Shown here one piece after another: positions 41,919-50,483 of a DNA stretch of 64,000 nt. Within the stretch, counting starts at the first letter, position 1; each line of letters opens with the position of its first letter. The notes beneath the pieces were generated by a model. The model did no database searches and was not told the origin of the DNA. It was given only the letters and a program-made list of their open reading frames with translations. This stretch comes from CAVRXZ01 sp963773035 (GTDB lineage Bacteria > Acidobacteriota > Vicinamibacteria > Vicinamibacterales > CAVVIG01). The stretch spans positions 1 to 64,000 of the forward strand of contig CAVYZX010000010.1 of the NCBI GenBank assembly GCA_963773035.1, written 5' to 3'. Position numbers and translations under genes: made by a program.

Positions 41919-42608
41919 ATGCTGCCCTCCAGCACCGTTGAGAACTACTTGAAAGCGATTTACCACGGCCAGTCGGGGCTCACCGGCAACGAGCGGTTGG
42001 TGCCCATGGGGCACGTGGCATCGGCCCTAGGCGTGGCGCCGGGAACGGCCACGACGATGGTCAAGGCACTGGCCGAATCGGGACTGGCCGACTATGAACC
42101 CTACAGCGGCGTCAGGCTGACGCAAGCGGGCGAACGGCTGGCCGGCCTAGTCTTACGTCGGCATCGCCTGGTCGAGCTCTTCCTGGTTCAAGTGATGGGG
42201 ATGAGTTGGGCGGAGGTCCATGAGGAAGCGGAACAGCTTGAGCACGTTGTCTCCGAGCGCCTCATCGAGCGCATCGATCAGATGCTGGGCCGCCCGACCC
42301 ACGATCCACACGGCGATCCGATTCCGAACCCCGATGGCGCCATCGCTCGCCGGAATCTCGATACCCTGCTCACCTGTCCGCTCAGTACGCCGCTCAGGGT
42401 GACCCGCATCGCCGATCAGGATCCAGCGTTCCTGAGGTTCATCGAGAAGAACGACCTAAAGCCGGGCGAGCTCGTAGAAGTGGAAACTCGCGATGCTGCC
42501 GCCGATTCCGTCCGGCTCCGCGGAAAGAACGGCAAGACCACGACCATCGGCGCACGTGCTGCGTCGAAGCTGCTCGTCGAGCTCCAGCGTTCCGAATCCG
42601 GATCGTGA
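41919..42608 (+). CDS. DtxR/MntR-family metal-dependent regulator
   Basis: This 229-residue protein has an N-terminal winged helix (VENYLKAIYHGQSGL, HVASALGVAPGTATTMVKAL), a dimerisation/metal domain (RRHRLVELFLVQVMGMSWAE, VHEEAEQLEHVVSERLIERI, with the Glu and His metal ligands) and a C-terminal FeoA/SH3-like domain (LRVTRIADQDPAFLRFIEKN). It would repress metal-uptake genes when Fe(II) or Mn(II) is bound. It lies between two operons that carry the same palindrome over their promoters, so it is the obvious regulator; which metal it senses is unknown. Confidence 0.93.
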   Translation: MLPSSTVENYLKAIYHGQSGLTGNERLVPMGHVASALGVAPGTATTMVKALAESGLADYEPYSGVRLTQAGERLAGLVLRRHRLVELFLVQVMGMSWAEVHEEAEQLEHVVSERLIERIDQMLGRPTHDPHGDPIPNPDGAIARRNLDTLLTCPLSTPLRVTRIADQDPAFLRFIEKNDLKPGELVEVETRDAAADSVRLRGKNGKTTTIGARAASKLLVELQRSESGS

Positions 42609-42644
42609 ATCCGACGCGTTCCGGAGGCTAGAGCGAAGCCACAC

Positions 42645-43843
42645 TTAGAGAGAAAGAAGGAAGGCGTCCAGCGCGGCGCGCTCTGACGCCGACAATTTTT
42701 CGAACCCCCGCCTGGCCAGTTCAGCCTCGTTCCCGTGGCGGCGAATAGCCTGGTCAACATTCGGTGCGCTGCCGTCGTGCAGCAGCGGCCTTCTCAGCCG
42801 AAGTCCCCACAGGGACGGCGTCCGAATCTCCTCCGGCTCCGCGGACGCCTGACGAATCCCGTCCCCTGTGCCGATGTCGTGGAGGAGCAGATCGGAAAAA
42901 AGCGCGACCGATTTTCGATTGAAGGCCGGATGGACATTCGGCCCGGTCGTGAGGGATGGCACGTGACACGCCGCGCAACCAATGGCGGCAAAGACGCGCT
43001 CACCTTCGCGGGCCGTATCGTTCACGTTCACGCGACCGACCGGCGCAAGAAAGCGGATGAATGCCTCAAAATTGTCAATCCCCCGACGACCCGTCGAGGG
43101 GTTACGGATGTCCTCGGGATCGGGAATCGGATCGCACCGGCGCATCTGTGGCTCTGTAACTCCGAACGCGACCTCCTGAGGAAATAAATCGTTGGTAATG
43201 CCCATCTCGTTCCGGTAGGCGTCGCCGCGAACGAAAGCAGCGTCGCGTGCTGTGATTTCCAGCCGAACCGGCCCACCCGACGCTGTCCCGTGGCGACGTC
43301 GGTGACGATTGCCGCGCGTCCACTCACGCCGTCCCGATTGCGGTCCAGCGGATCCTCGAGCGCAAGCAGCGTCTCGTCTGCGATCGCCTCGACGAGGCCT
43401 GCACCAAATAAAGGAATCGGGGCACGTCGCGCGATCACATTCGCGCCGTCCGGCATGATTGGCTGGCATGTATGGTTGGGAATCGAGAACAAATGAACGA
43501 GAGTATCCCCGGCCTCGTTGAGTCCGGAATGCCGGTTGTCCTCGCCGCGATAACCCGCGCGGGTCTCGAGGATCACCCCACTTCCTCCGATGGCGGGCAC
43601 GCTGTGACAGACGGCGCAGCTCGTGCCGTTGTAGGCTGGCCCCAGGCCATCTTCCGCCGTCTCGACTTCGGTGAAGTCCTCCAGTCCCAGTCGAAACTCT
43701 GAAAAATCGGTGGCAGAAATTCCAGGGAGCGGATCGCCCGGATTGAGGGGGCGCTCCTGACCCCAAATCATCGGGCCGGCAAACGTGAAAGCCAGCGCTA
43801 ATCCACCGATTATCGCCGCCATCGATCGAATGCGAGCCATCAT
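42645..43843 (-). pseudogene. Di-heme cytochrome c oxidoreductase-like protein, one frameshift
   Basis: From ATG 43843 there is a signal peptide (MAAIIGGLALAFTFAGPMIW). The family start SATDFSEFRLGLEDFTEVET follows, and then the first haem site CAVCHSVPA. The frame breaks near 43240 (FAATPTG replaces the expected GDAYRNEMGITND). In the next frame follow LFPQEVAFGVTEPQMRRCD, the second haem site GCAACHVPSLT and LLLHDIGTGDGIRQASAEPE, SLWGLRLRRPLLHDGSAPNV to 42645. It resembles the di-heme (thiol) oxidoreductase / MauG-peroxidase superfamily. It would pass electrons in the periplasm. Whether the indel is real needs checking, since the rest is well preserved. Confidence 0.8.
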
Positions 43844-44223
43844 CTCGACGTTTTCGGCGCCGCCGGATCTTCGACGATCACCACTCCCTGCATGAAGTTG
43901 TGGCCGGCACCGCACATCCGATTGCATTCGAACTTGAACCGTCCGGGACGATCCGGCCGAAACTTCACGGCAAGTTCTCCATGACCTCTCTTCGGAATGG
44001 CGGTATTGAGCGATGTGCCGGCGATGCGGAAGCCATGCGAAGTATCTTCGCTGCTGATTCGAAACTCGACTTCCTCGCCCAGGCGAAGAGAAACCTGGGA
44101 AGGTGAAAAAGAAAATCGCTCCGCAGTGATGTAGATGACGCGTGGAGAATCTTGCTTGGCCATGAGAAACTCGCCGGCGAAAATCACCACGCCCATCACC
44201 GCTGCGATTCGTCCGATGCCCAT
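43840..44223 (-). CDS. Exported CuA-type cupredoxin
   Basis: From ATG 44223 this 127-residue protein has a leader or anchor (GRIAAVMGVVIFAGEFLM). One cupredoxin domain carries the CuA ligands: His63 in DTSHGFRIAG and Cys100, Cys104, His108, Met111 in CNRMCGAGHNFM. This C-x3-C-x3-H-x2-M order is that of cytochrome oxidase subunit II and N2O reductase, yet there is no oxidase gene nearby. It should be a one-electron carrier facing the periplasm. The stop overlaps the start of the di-heme gene (ATGA), so the two are coupled. Confidence 0.9.
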   Translation of the reverse strand: MGIGRIAAVMGVVIFAGEFLMAKQDSPRVIYITAERFSFSPSQVSLRLGEEVEFRISSEDTSHGFRIAGTSLNTAIPKRGHGELAVKFRPDRPGRFKFECNRMCGAGHNFMQGVVIVEDPAAPKTSR

Positions 44224-44239
44224 ATGTGCTCCGTGGACC

Positions 44240-45391
44240 TCAGAACCACCAACCAAGGCCGACATTGAACGAGTTCCGCGACTTCACGACGTTGCTCTGA
44301 TTGCGCAGCTGCACGAAGTCGGCCTTTACCGCGATGTCGGGGTCGGGATAGTACGTCAGGCCGAAGACCCAGGCGTCCCGATCGAACTCCTTCAACGGAA
44401 TGAATCCAGCCGGCATTCGATGCTGCGTGTCGAAGTTCTCGTAGCGGACAAACGCGACCAAGTCCCGCGGTGAGCCAGCAGCCCATACACGGTACGCAGC
44501 TTCACCATAAAAACCCTGGAGACCTTCGGCCACGTTTGGCGACACCCCGGTCAGGCGCGCGATGGCATCGTTGAGGTCGGCCGCATCCGAAATGCCCACC
44601 CGCGCGAACTCGCCGCGCAACTCGAGGCGACGATGCCGGTAGCGGGCATCGAATTCGGCGACGCCGACTGTCGTGGTGAGCCTGGGAAGTGAGAAGTTCG
44701 ACTTGCCGTGCCAGCCGCTCACGCCTAACACGAGATTGCGGGTACCCACGTATTCGACACGACCCGTGAGGGCCGGACTGCCGACGTTGGACTCGGAGCC
44801 CTGCTGTCGTCCTTCGCGAATGCCTTCATCCGCGCTGAACTCGAGCGCGTTCAAAGGCGCCGTGACGTAGCCTCGATATCGAATGCCGCGCCACAGCTCG
44901 CCGTGCACGCCCACACCGCCTTCGAACCACGTCGTCGGAATGATCACCGTGTCGACGAATGGGCGTTCGACTCCCTGATAGACGGGCGGCTCGTGCCTCT
45001 CGTTGATGATGCCAATCGGCATCAGCACCATGCCTGCGCGTAAGTTGAATTCTCGCTTCAGAAGGAAGTCGAGGTATGCCTGCTCCAGTTCGATCTCGCC
45101 TTTCTCCTCGAGACCCTCCACCAATGCGTGCTCGAGTTCGAGCTCGCCCACGAAGCGAATGTTGGAAGAAAAGCTGTGATTGATCAGAAGGACGAACCGA
45201 TGGAAATCGAGCACGCCGTCCTGACCTTCTTCCTTGTTGAAGTGGAAATCCATGTAGCCCGAGATCGGTCCGGTGCTCGATGTTTCTTGAGGGGGAGTCG
45301 CCGTTTGCGCCGCAATGGGTTTGGCGCAAGGCAGTAGGAGCGCAAGGACCACGGCGAGAAGCTGGCGCGCGGTCGATGAGTCAAAGTTCAT
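44240..45391 (-). CDS. Outer-membrane porin-like protein
   Basis: From ATG 45391 (MNFDSSTARQLLAVVLALLL, signal cleaved near AKPIAAQ) the product is 383 residues. The mature part has alternating amphipathic strands, for example SGYMDFHFNKEEGQDGVLDF and GELELEHALVEGLEEKGEIE. The family-typical LRAGMVLMPIGIINERHEPP follows, and the protein ends NVGLGWWF with a terminal aromatic. It resembles OprP/OprO-type phosphate-selective porins. It is first in the operon with the CuA protein and the di-heme protein and carries the shared palindrome on its promoter, suggesting a role in metal entry or outer-membrane electron contact. Confidence 0.85.
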   Translation of the reverse strand: MNFDSSTARQLLAVVLALLLPCAKPIAAQTATPPQETSSTGPISGYMDFHFNKEEGQDGVLDFHRFVLLINHSFSSNIRFVGELELEHALVEGLEEKGEIELEQAYLDFLLKREFNLRAGMVLMPIGIINERHEPPVYQGVERPFVDTVIIPTTWFEGGVGVHGELWRGIRYRGYVTAPLNALEFSADEGIREGRQQGSESNVGSPALTGRVEYVGTRNLVLGVSGWHGKSNFSLPRLTTTVGVAEFDARYRHRRLELRGEFARVGISDAADLNDAIARLTGVSPNVAEGLQGFYGEAAYRVWAAGSPRDLVAFVRYENFDTQHRMPAGFIPLKEFDRDAWVFGLTYYPDPDIAVKADFVQLRNQSNVVKSRNSFNVGLGWWF

Positions 45392-45433
45392 ATTTTGAGT
45401 AATCAAAATACGCGGCGCGACAAGCGCTGTCAA
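45391..45433 (-). promoter_or_regulatory. Promoter and operator-like box of the porin operon
   Basis: The minus strand has a perfect TTGACA (45433-45428), 17 bases, then TATTTT (45410-45405). The palindrome TATTTTGA-TTAC-TCAAAATA runs from 45410 to 45391, covering the -10, the predicted start point and the A of the ATG. The core TTTTGATTACTCAAA (45408-45394) matches the box upstream of the multicopper oxidase at 13 of 15 bases. The mRNA would have a leader of only a few bases. Confidence 0.75.
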
Positions 45434-45513
45434 GGGCTTTCCACGTCAGGACTTCTTGTCTGCTAGAGAAAAGTCGGCTAGATGGGCGAAGACGTCGTAT
45501 GGCCGGAGGTTTC

Positions 45514-45969
45514 TTAGAGGCCGTTGTTCCGTTGACTGAAGTTCGCGGCCCGCTCCGGCGTTGGTGTTCTGGAGACCGAAGCGGCAGGAGCGCCAAGAAC
45601 ACGTTGGATCTCGCGAACGAGATCTTCTGGAAGACACGGCTTGGTGACGAACGCGTCGCAACCGGCCTCTTTGGCCCGCTCGGAAATACCGGCGAGAGCA
45701 TGGCCGGTCAGCGCGACGACTGGAATGTTCGCGGTCCGCTGGTCGGCCTTCAAACGGCGTGTCGCCTCCCAGCCGTCCATAACGGGCAGCGACAGATCCA
45801 TCAGGATAATGTCGGGCTGGTCGTCGATCGCTCGCTGCAAAGCCTCAATACCATTCGCTGCCTGGATAACCTGATAGCCCGAGTATTCCAGGTATTCGCC
45901 GTACATATCCCTCGCATCCCGGTAGTCGTCCACGAGGAGGACTCGAGGTCCGTTTACTTTGCTCGTCAT
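45514..45969 (-). CDS. Single-domain response regulator
   Basis: I place the start at ATG 45969, preceded by AAGGAG. The 151-residue receiver has GPRVLLVDDYRDARDMYGEY, the phospho-Asp in PDIILMDLSLPVMDGWEATR, Thr in IPVVALTGHALAG and Lys in CDAFVTKPCLPEDLV. There is no output domain; a short Ser/Pro-rich tail follows. No histidine kinase is encoded nearby, so its partner is elsewhere. The longer open frame upstream has no coding signs. Confidence 0.88.
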   Translation of the reverse strand: MTSKVNGPRVLLVDDYRDARDMYGEYLEYSGYQVIQAANGIEALQRAIDDQPDIILMDLSLPVMDGWEATRRLKADQRTANIPVVALTGHALAGISERAKEAGCDAFVTKPCLPEDLVREIQRVLGAPAASVSRTPTPERAANFSQRNNGL

Positions 45970-46126
45970 TTCACTCCTTCGCGCCTCAGCCAGCCGGCCG
46001 GACGAGAGACCAGGAGTTGATGTGCAGCAACGGAAGTGCCAGAAGTATCTCCTGGCTAAATTTGGAACAACCAAGCAACCGTGCATCGAAGCCCGACAAG
46101 GAAACAGTCGGACCCGTAGCGGAATG

Positions 46127-46786
46127 TTACAGATGATCGAGAAGCTCCCCTGGGCTGTCGATCGCCCATGCATCGGCCGGCAGGCTCTCGACGAAGCCAT
46201 CGCCGCCAAAGCCGTACCGCGCGACACACACCTTCACGTTCGCCCTGAGCCCGGTCTGCCAATCGATCGCAGAATCCCCGACAAGGACGGTGGCGCTGGC
46301 GGAGGTGCCCGCGGACGATATCAGATGCTGGAGACCCGCGGGATCCGGCTTGCGGACGAACGGACCGTCTCCGGCAACGACCCATTTCGGCCCGAAATAT
46401 TGCGTCAAATCGAGGCCGTCCAGGATCCGGCGCGTGGGCTCGAGAGGCTTATTCGTCAGCACGGCCAACCGAGCATGGGTGCCGAGCTCGGAGAGAACGT
46501 TCGGGATACCCGGATACGGCTTCGTGTGATCGAGGAGGCGCTCGTCATAGATCGTCAGAAACCGATCCAATGCGTCGGCGGGCTTCTCTGCGCCGACGGC
46601 GGCGAAAGCTCTCGCCACAAGGACGGGCGCACCATCCCCAACCATCCGGCCGATCGCCTCCTCGGAGAGCGGACCTACACCGTACGCGACCAGCGTATCG
46701 TTCGCCGAATCCGCGATGTCGCGCCGTGAATCTACGAGCGTTCCGTCAAGATCGAAGACGACGAGATGGGTTGATGAGTGCCGCAA
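46127..46786 (-). CDS. HAD hydrolase, phosphoglycolate phosphatase-like
   Basis: This 219-residue protein has HAD motif I (LVVFDLDGTLVDSRRDI), motif II (RLAVLTNKPLEPT), a lysine in KPDPAGLQHL and motif IV (VLVGDSAIDWQTGLRANVKV). The helical cap between motifs I and II is of Gph/PGMB size. It would dephosphorylate 2-phosphoglycolate or a related small phosphate; substrate is not certain. The start is TTG 46786, two bases after the queD stop, so it is coupled to queD. Confidence 0.85.
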   Translation of the reverse strand: MRHSSTHLVVFDLDGTLVDSRRDIADSANDTLVAYGVGPLSEEAIGRMVGDGAPVLVARAFAAVGAEKPADALDRFLTIYDERLLDHTKPYPGIPNVLSELGTHARLAVLTNKPLEPTRRILDGLDLTQYFGPKWVVAGDGPFVRKPDPAGLQHLISSAGTSASATVLVGDSAIDWQTGLRANVKVCVARYGFGGDGFVESLPADAWAIDSPGELLDHL

Positions 46787-46787
46787 T

Positions 46788-47195
46788 TCAGTCAGTCGCC
46801 ACGTACTCGGCGAACGACGTTGGAGTCTCCCACACCTTCACCCGGACCACCGGCAGGCCGTTGGAGCTCGCGTACTCGAAAATGAGCCGCGCGATTCGTT
46901 CAACGGTTGGGTTGCTATCGAGCAGGAACATCGGCTCCCCGAGCTGCTGAAGAGCCTTGACGAGCGGATCGTCGTGACGGAGCACCATCTTGTGGTCGAG
47001 CTCTTTGTCAATCCAGGTCTTTACGATTCGCTTGATGTCTGTGAAATCGCACACCATGTTGCGGCTGTCGAGCGTGGCCGTCTGAACTTCAATCTCGGCG
47101 ACTGCGTTGTGGCCGTGCGGATGTTTGCAGATGCCTTCGTAGTCCAGCAGGCGATGGCCGTAACAGAAGTCGATGCGCTTGGTGACAGAATACAT
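46788..47195 (-). CDS. queD: 6-carboxy-tetrahydropterin synthase QueD
   Basis: This 135-residue enzyme has the zinc histidines in CYGHRLLDYEGICKHPHGHN, the catalytic region VCDFTDIKRIVKTWIDKELD with LDHKMVLRHDD, and the Glu in VRVKVWETPTSFAEY. It makes 6-carboxy-5,6,7,8-tetrahydropterin for queuosine. QueC is encoded divergently 81 bases away, which supports the queuosine role over a biopterin one. queE and queF are not in the window. Confidence 0.93.
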   Translation of the reverse strand: MYSVTKRIDFCYGHRLLDYEGICKHPHGHNAVAEIEVQTATLDSRNMVCDFTDIKRIVKTWIDKELDHKMVLRHDDPLVKALQQLGEPMFLLDSNPTVERIARLIFEYASSNGLPVVRVKVWETPTSFAEYVATD

Positions 47196-47276
47196 GTGGT
47201 GATTTTGATTGTTTGATGATCGATCGATGGACTGTGTGATTTCAGATTAAAGACTACCAGATTATTCGATCCGCTT

Positions 47277-47981
47277 ATGCCTACTGCGGTCCTTCTTTCA
47301 GGTGGTCTCGACAGCGCCGTCCTACTGGTCGAGGAGGCAGCCCGTCACGACGTTCAGCCGCTATATGTCAGCGTCGGCCTGTCATGGGAAGCCGCCGAAC
47401 GTGAAACGATTTCGCGGTTCCTGACGCAAACGGCGGCAAACACCAACATCCGGCCGCTCGTCTCGCTGAGCATCGACATGCGCGACGTCTACCCGGCCAC
47501 CCACTGGGCAATCCAGGGCAAACCGCCCGAATATCACACCCCGGACGAGGACGTCTATTTGCCGGGCCGGAACATCGTGTTACTCGGAAAAGCGGCCCTG
47601 TACTGCGCTGGAGCAGGAATCTCGCGTCTCCTGCTCGGAACGCTTGCACATAATCCATTTCCAGACGCCTCTCCTCAATTTCGCTCCGCGCTATCGCAGG
47701 CGCTGTCGATCGGGCTCGCCTTCCCAATTGAGATCGACGCGCCGTACGCAAGCACCAGCAAAGCCGATGTGATCAGGAGAGGTGCGGCTTATGGCGTGCC
47801 ATTCGAGTTCACGCTGTCCTGCATGAATCCCCGGCACATCGGGAGCACGCAGTCAGGTATTCCTCAGCATTGCGGTGAGTGCAGCAAGTGCCGTGAGCGG
47901 CATGATGCGTTCATCGAAGCTGGCGTGGCTGACCCGACGACGTATGTGAACACGACGTATGTTCTCGGCAACGACCGATGA
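47277..47981 (+). CDS. queC: 7-cyano-7-deazaguanine synthase QueC
   Basis: This 234-residue enzyme starts MPTAVLLSGGLDSAVLLVEE with the PP-loop SGGLDS. It has DVYLPGRNIVLLGKAALY (QueC usually reads FVPGRN here) and the zinc cysteines in LSCMNPRHIG and QHCGECSKCRERHDAFIEAG. It converts 7-carboxy-7-deazaguanine to preQ0 in queuosine synthesis. The middle part lacks the usual long insertion but all catalytic motifs are present. Confidence 0.92.
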   Translation: MPTAVLLSGGLDSAVLLVEEAARHDVQPLYVSVGLSWEAAERETISRFLTQTAANTNIRPLVSLSIDMRDVYPATHWAIQGKPPEYHTPDEDVYLPGRNIVLLGKAALYCAGAGISRLLLGTLAHNPFPDASPQFRSALSQALSIGLAFPIEIDAPYASTSKADVIRRGAAYGVPFEFTLSCMNPRHIGSTQSGIPQHCGECSKCRERHDAFIEAGVADPTTYVNTTYVLGNDR

Positions 47982-47985
47982 CAAC

Positions 47986-48432
47986 TCAAGTCTTCGACAC
48001 GTCCCAATCCGTGTGAACATGCATCTTCCGCCCCACGAGCGGCAGGGAGCCGGCACGCGCATCACCGCCGCCGTCGGCGGTCTGGCGAAACAACGCACGA
48101 TCGACCCGCTCGAGAAGGGCCGAAAGCAGACGCTCATCCGGGGCGTGGATGACCAGCACCCCGCCGCCTTCGCCTGGAGGAAACCGGCGGTCGTCGAGGT
48201 AGTCCCGATCCATGGTCACCAGCGTTCGTCGGAGCTGCTGGGCAAGACGATAGTGTTTGGAATCGGGGGCGCGTCGCAGCTCGTCTTCTTCCAGGACGAA
48301 CAAGACGTCCCAGTCGAGACGCTGGCGCATGTAAGAGACGAGGCCGGCAGGTACATTGGCATCGGCGTAAATCCGGGGCCGGGGGGAGAGCCGCTCGGCG
48401 TGCGGCGCCAATTCGGAGGAGAGGGTGCCCAC
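47986..48432 (-). CDS. PIN-like DUF5615-type protein
   Basis: The 148-residue frame (GTG 48432) contains RPRIYADANVPAGLVSYMRQ, WDVLFVLEEDELRRAPDSKH and LAQQLRRTLVTMDRDYLDD. These are the acidic residues and strand order of the DUF5615/Mut7-C PIN-like fold, presumed RNases and often toxin components. No obvious antitoxin gene is adjacent, so a toxin role is not supported. The first 18 residues are probably not conserved. It converges with queC (four bases between the stops). Confidence 0.75.
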   Translation of the reverse strand: MGTLSSELAPHAERLSPRPRIYADANVPAGLVSYMRQRLDWDVLFVLEEDELRRAPDSKHYRLAQQLRRTLVTMDRDYLDDRRFPPGEGGGVLVIHAPDERLLSALLERVDRALFRQTADGGGDARAGSLPLVGRKMHVHTDWDVSKT

Positions 48433-48501
48433 TCCTAAGCTCTTGTCTTCACGCGGCAGCCTGCGGCAGGACCGCGCCGAAATAGCTTAACATCAGCCAT
48501 C

Positions 48502-48945
48502 ATGACACAGTCGAGCTGGCTCACGTTGGCAGTCGTCGCTGTCGGGGCCGTTGCCGCGATTCTTGTCCTGCTCGTGTGGCGAAAGGGCCGGCCTTTCTCG
48601 TCTGGCGACGTATTCCGGGCAAGCCGGTTGAGTGCACACAACCGCCTGTTCCCTACGCAGGTTCTTATTTCGCCTACCAGCGTCGTGCACTTCACGCCCC
48701 GGTGGATCGGCAAGCAGGAGGAGTCGATCCACATGGCTCATGTGGCTTCCGTGAAGATCGACACCAGGCTGCTCTTCTCCGACGTGCTGATCGAGACGAC
48801 CGGGGGCGCCAACCCCATCAGATGCCACGGCCATCACAAGGCCGACGCCGTTCGCATGAAAACGCTCATCGAGCGCTATCAGACCGAATACTACCGACGC
48901 AATGAGCCCAGCGCTCCCTCCGAGCCCCGGGAAGTGCGAGGTTAG
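48502..48945 (+). CDS. Single-pass membrane protein, PH-like domain possible
   Basis: This 147-residue protein has one N-terminal helix (WLTLAVVAVGAVAAILVLLV), then a soluble part: TQVLISPTSVVHFTPRWIGK, SIHMAHVASVKIDTRLLFSD and VLIETTGGANPIRCHGHHKA. The strand order and the I-x-H-V-x-x-V pattern resemble bacterial PH domains (bPH), but similarity is only suggestive. It lies 87 bases upstream of the sigma-54 regulator in the same direction. Function unknown. Confidence 0.65.
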   Translation: MTQSSWLTLAVVAVGAVAAILVLLVWRKGRPFSSGDVFRASRLSAHNRLFPTQVLISPTSVVHFTPRWIGKQEESIHMAHVASVKIDTRLLFSDVLIETTGGANPIRCHGHHKADAVRMKTLIERYQTEYYRRNEPSAPSEPREVRG

Positions 48946-49032
48946 CGGCGGCTGAGCAGTTCTGTGCACTTTTTCGCTGCGTTATCTCCTAACGCTCGAC
49001 GAGTCGGCGGCCGATAATCTCAGACGCCACCG

Positions 49033-50400
49033 ATGGACGACCTGACTTTTACGGCCCGCCGCGCCAGCGCGGCAACGGTTACACGGCCATCCGACACCGC
49101 GAGCGATACCGAGACGCGCTTCCGAACGCTTGTTCAGTCGCCGCTTCGTGCCGGCATTCTCAGGTATCTCAACTCGCGACCTGAAGACAGCTTCGACGGC
49201 GACTCTCTGATGCAGACGTTCGGACGGCTGCGTATGGACGTCGAGAACTGCATTCGGGAGCTGGTCGACTTCGGGGTGGCTCGCGTCATAGCCGGCTCAC
49301 CTCCACGGTACGCGGCGGCGCGTCCAACCCACGAAGTCGTCGCCGATCTACTGGACGGGTTTCTGGAAAGACGCGCGGCGGTCAGCACCGAGGACCAGTC
49401 GCCTTCCGTTCAGAGGTTCCGCGAGATGATCGGACGCGATGAGAAGATGCTCATCGTCTTCGAGTGGATCCGCACGGCCGCCAAGTCCGACATCTCCGTA
49501 TTGATTCTGGGACCGACCGGCTCGGGTAAAGAAGTCGTCGCGCGAATGATCCACGAGCTGAGTCGCAGAAGCGCGGCTAAGTTTCAGGCCGTAAACTGCG
49601 CAGCGCTCCCGGATACGCTCTTTGAGTCGGAGATTTTCGGTTACGAAAAAGGGGCTTTCACAGGCGCGCACGATCGCAAGCCGGGGCGCCTCGAGCTCGC
49701 CAACGACGGCACGCTCTTTCTCGACGAAATCGGCGACATGTCGCTGATCGCCCAGGCCAAGCTCTTGCGTGTTCTCGAGGAGCGGCGTTTCGAGCGTCTC
49801 GGCGGCCACAAATCAATCTCCGTCGATTTCCGACTGATTTCGGCGACCAACCGGCCATTGGAACAGTTCGTCCGCGACAGCCGTTTCCGCGAGGATCTGT
49901 ACTACCGTGTGAACGCCTTCGCCATCCGGCTGCCGTCGCTGCGCGAGCGGGGAGTCGACATCCCGGTGCTCGCACAGCGGTTTCTCGCCCGTTACTGTGC
50001 GGCGCAGGGATTACCGCTCGACAGCAAGAATTTCTCGCGGGAAGCGCTCGACCTGCTCATCGGGTATCCGTGGCCCGGCAACATCCGGGAACTCGAGAGC
50101 ACCGTCTCTCGGGCGGCGTTATCGGCCCCGGGCCGAACAATCCGAGCGACGGACATCGAGTTTCTACACGCGAACAGCCCGACCCGCGATCAGCCGAACG
50201 ACCACCTGCCGTCGCTCGCCAATGCCGAACGGGCGCACATCGTCCGCGTGCTCGAGGCCGTCCGCTGGAACAAGAAGGAAGCCGCACGCGTGCTGGACAT
50301 CAGCCGCGGCACTCTCTACCGAAAGATCGTGGAATACGCACTCGAGCCAGAAGCCCGTCCGGCGGCCAAACGTCGTGAGCCCGACCCGAACGCTGCCTAA
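49033..50400 (+). CDS. Sigma-54-dependent activator with N-terminal winged-helix-like domain
   Basis: This 455-residue protein has an AAA+ core (about 130-365) with Walker A LGPTGSGKEVVARM (about 159), the sigma-54 contact loop KGAFTGAHD (about 206), Walker B GTLFLDEIGDM and sensor FREDLYYRVNAFAIRLPSLR. A Fis-type HTH closes it (VLEAVRWNKKEAARVLDISR). Instead of a receiver, residues about 30-110 look like a winged-helix module (SPLRAGILRYLNSRPEDSFD, RELVDFGVARVIAGSPPRYA). How it is switched on is unknown. The HD-GYP/GGDEF gene follows after 83 bases and may be co-regulated. Confidence 0.93.
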   Translation: MDDLTFTARRASAATVTRPSDTASDTETRFRTLVQSPLRAGILRYLNSRPEDSFDGDSLMQTFGRLRMDVENCIRELVDFGVARVIAGSPPRYAAARPTHEVVADLLDGFLERRAAVSTEDQSPSVQRFREMIGRDEKMLIVFEWIRTAAKSDISVLILGPTGSGKEVVARMIHELSRRSAAKFQAVNCAALPDTLFESEIFGYEKGAFTGAHDRKPGRLELANDGTLFLDEIGDMSLIAQAKLLRVLEERRFERLGGHKSISVDFRLISATNRPLEQFVRDSRFREDLYYRVNAFAIRLPSLRERGVDIPVLAQRFLARYCAAQGLPLDSKNFSREALDLLIGYPWPGNIRELESTVSRAALSAPGRTIRATDIEFLHANSPTRDQPNDHLPSLANAERAHIVRVLEAVRWNKKEAARVLDISRGTLYRKIVEYALEPEARPAAKRREPDPNAA

Positions 50401-50483
50401 GACGCGCGCAAGTCTGTAAAGTGTCGTATCATTGCTGAACCCCTCAGCTTCGTAGCGCCCGCCAGGGGTGTGCCCCGAGTCCG

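Noticed and set aside
45970..46227. N-terminal extension of the response regulator
   Set aside because: The 86 extra residues have no family similarity, and ATG 45969 has a good ribosome-binding site.
47986..48432. Toxin-antitoxin pair
   Set aside because: The PIN-like protein has no adjacent small antitoxin gene; its neighbours are queC and a membrane protein.
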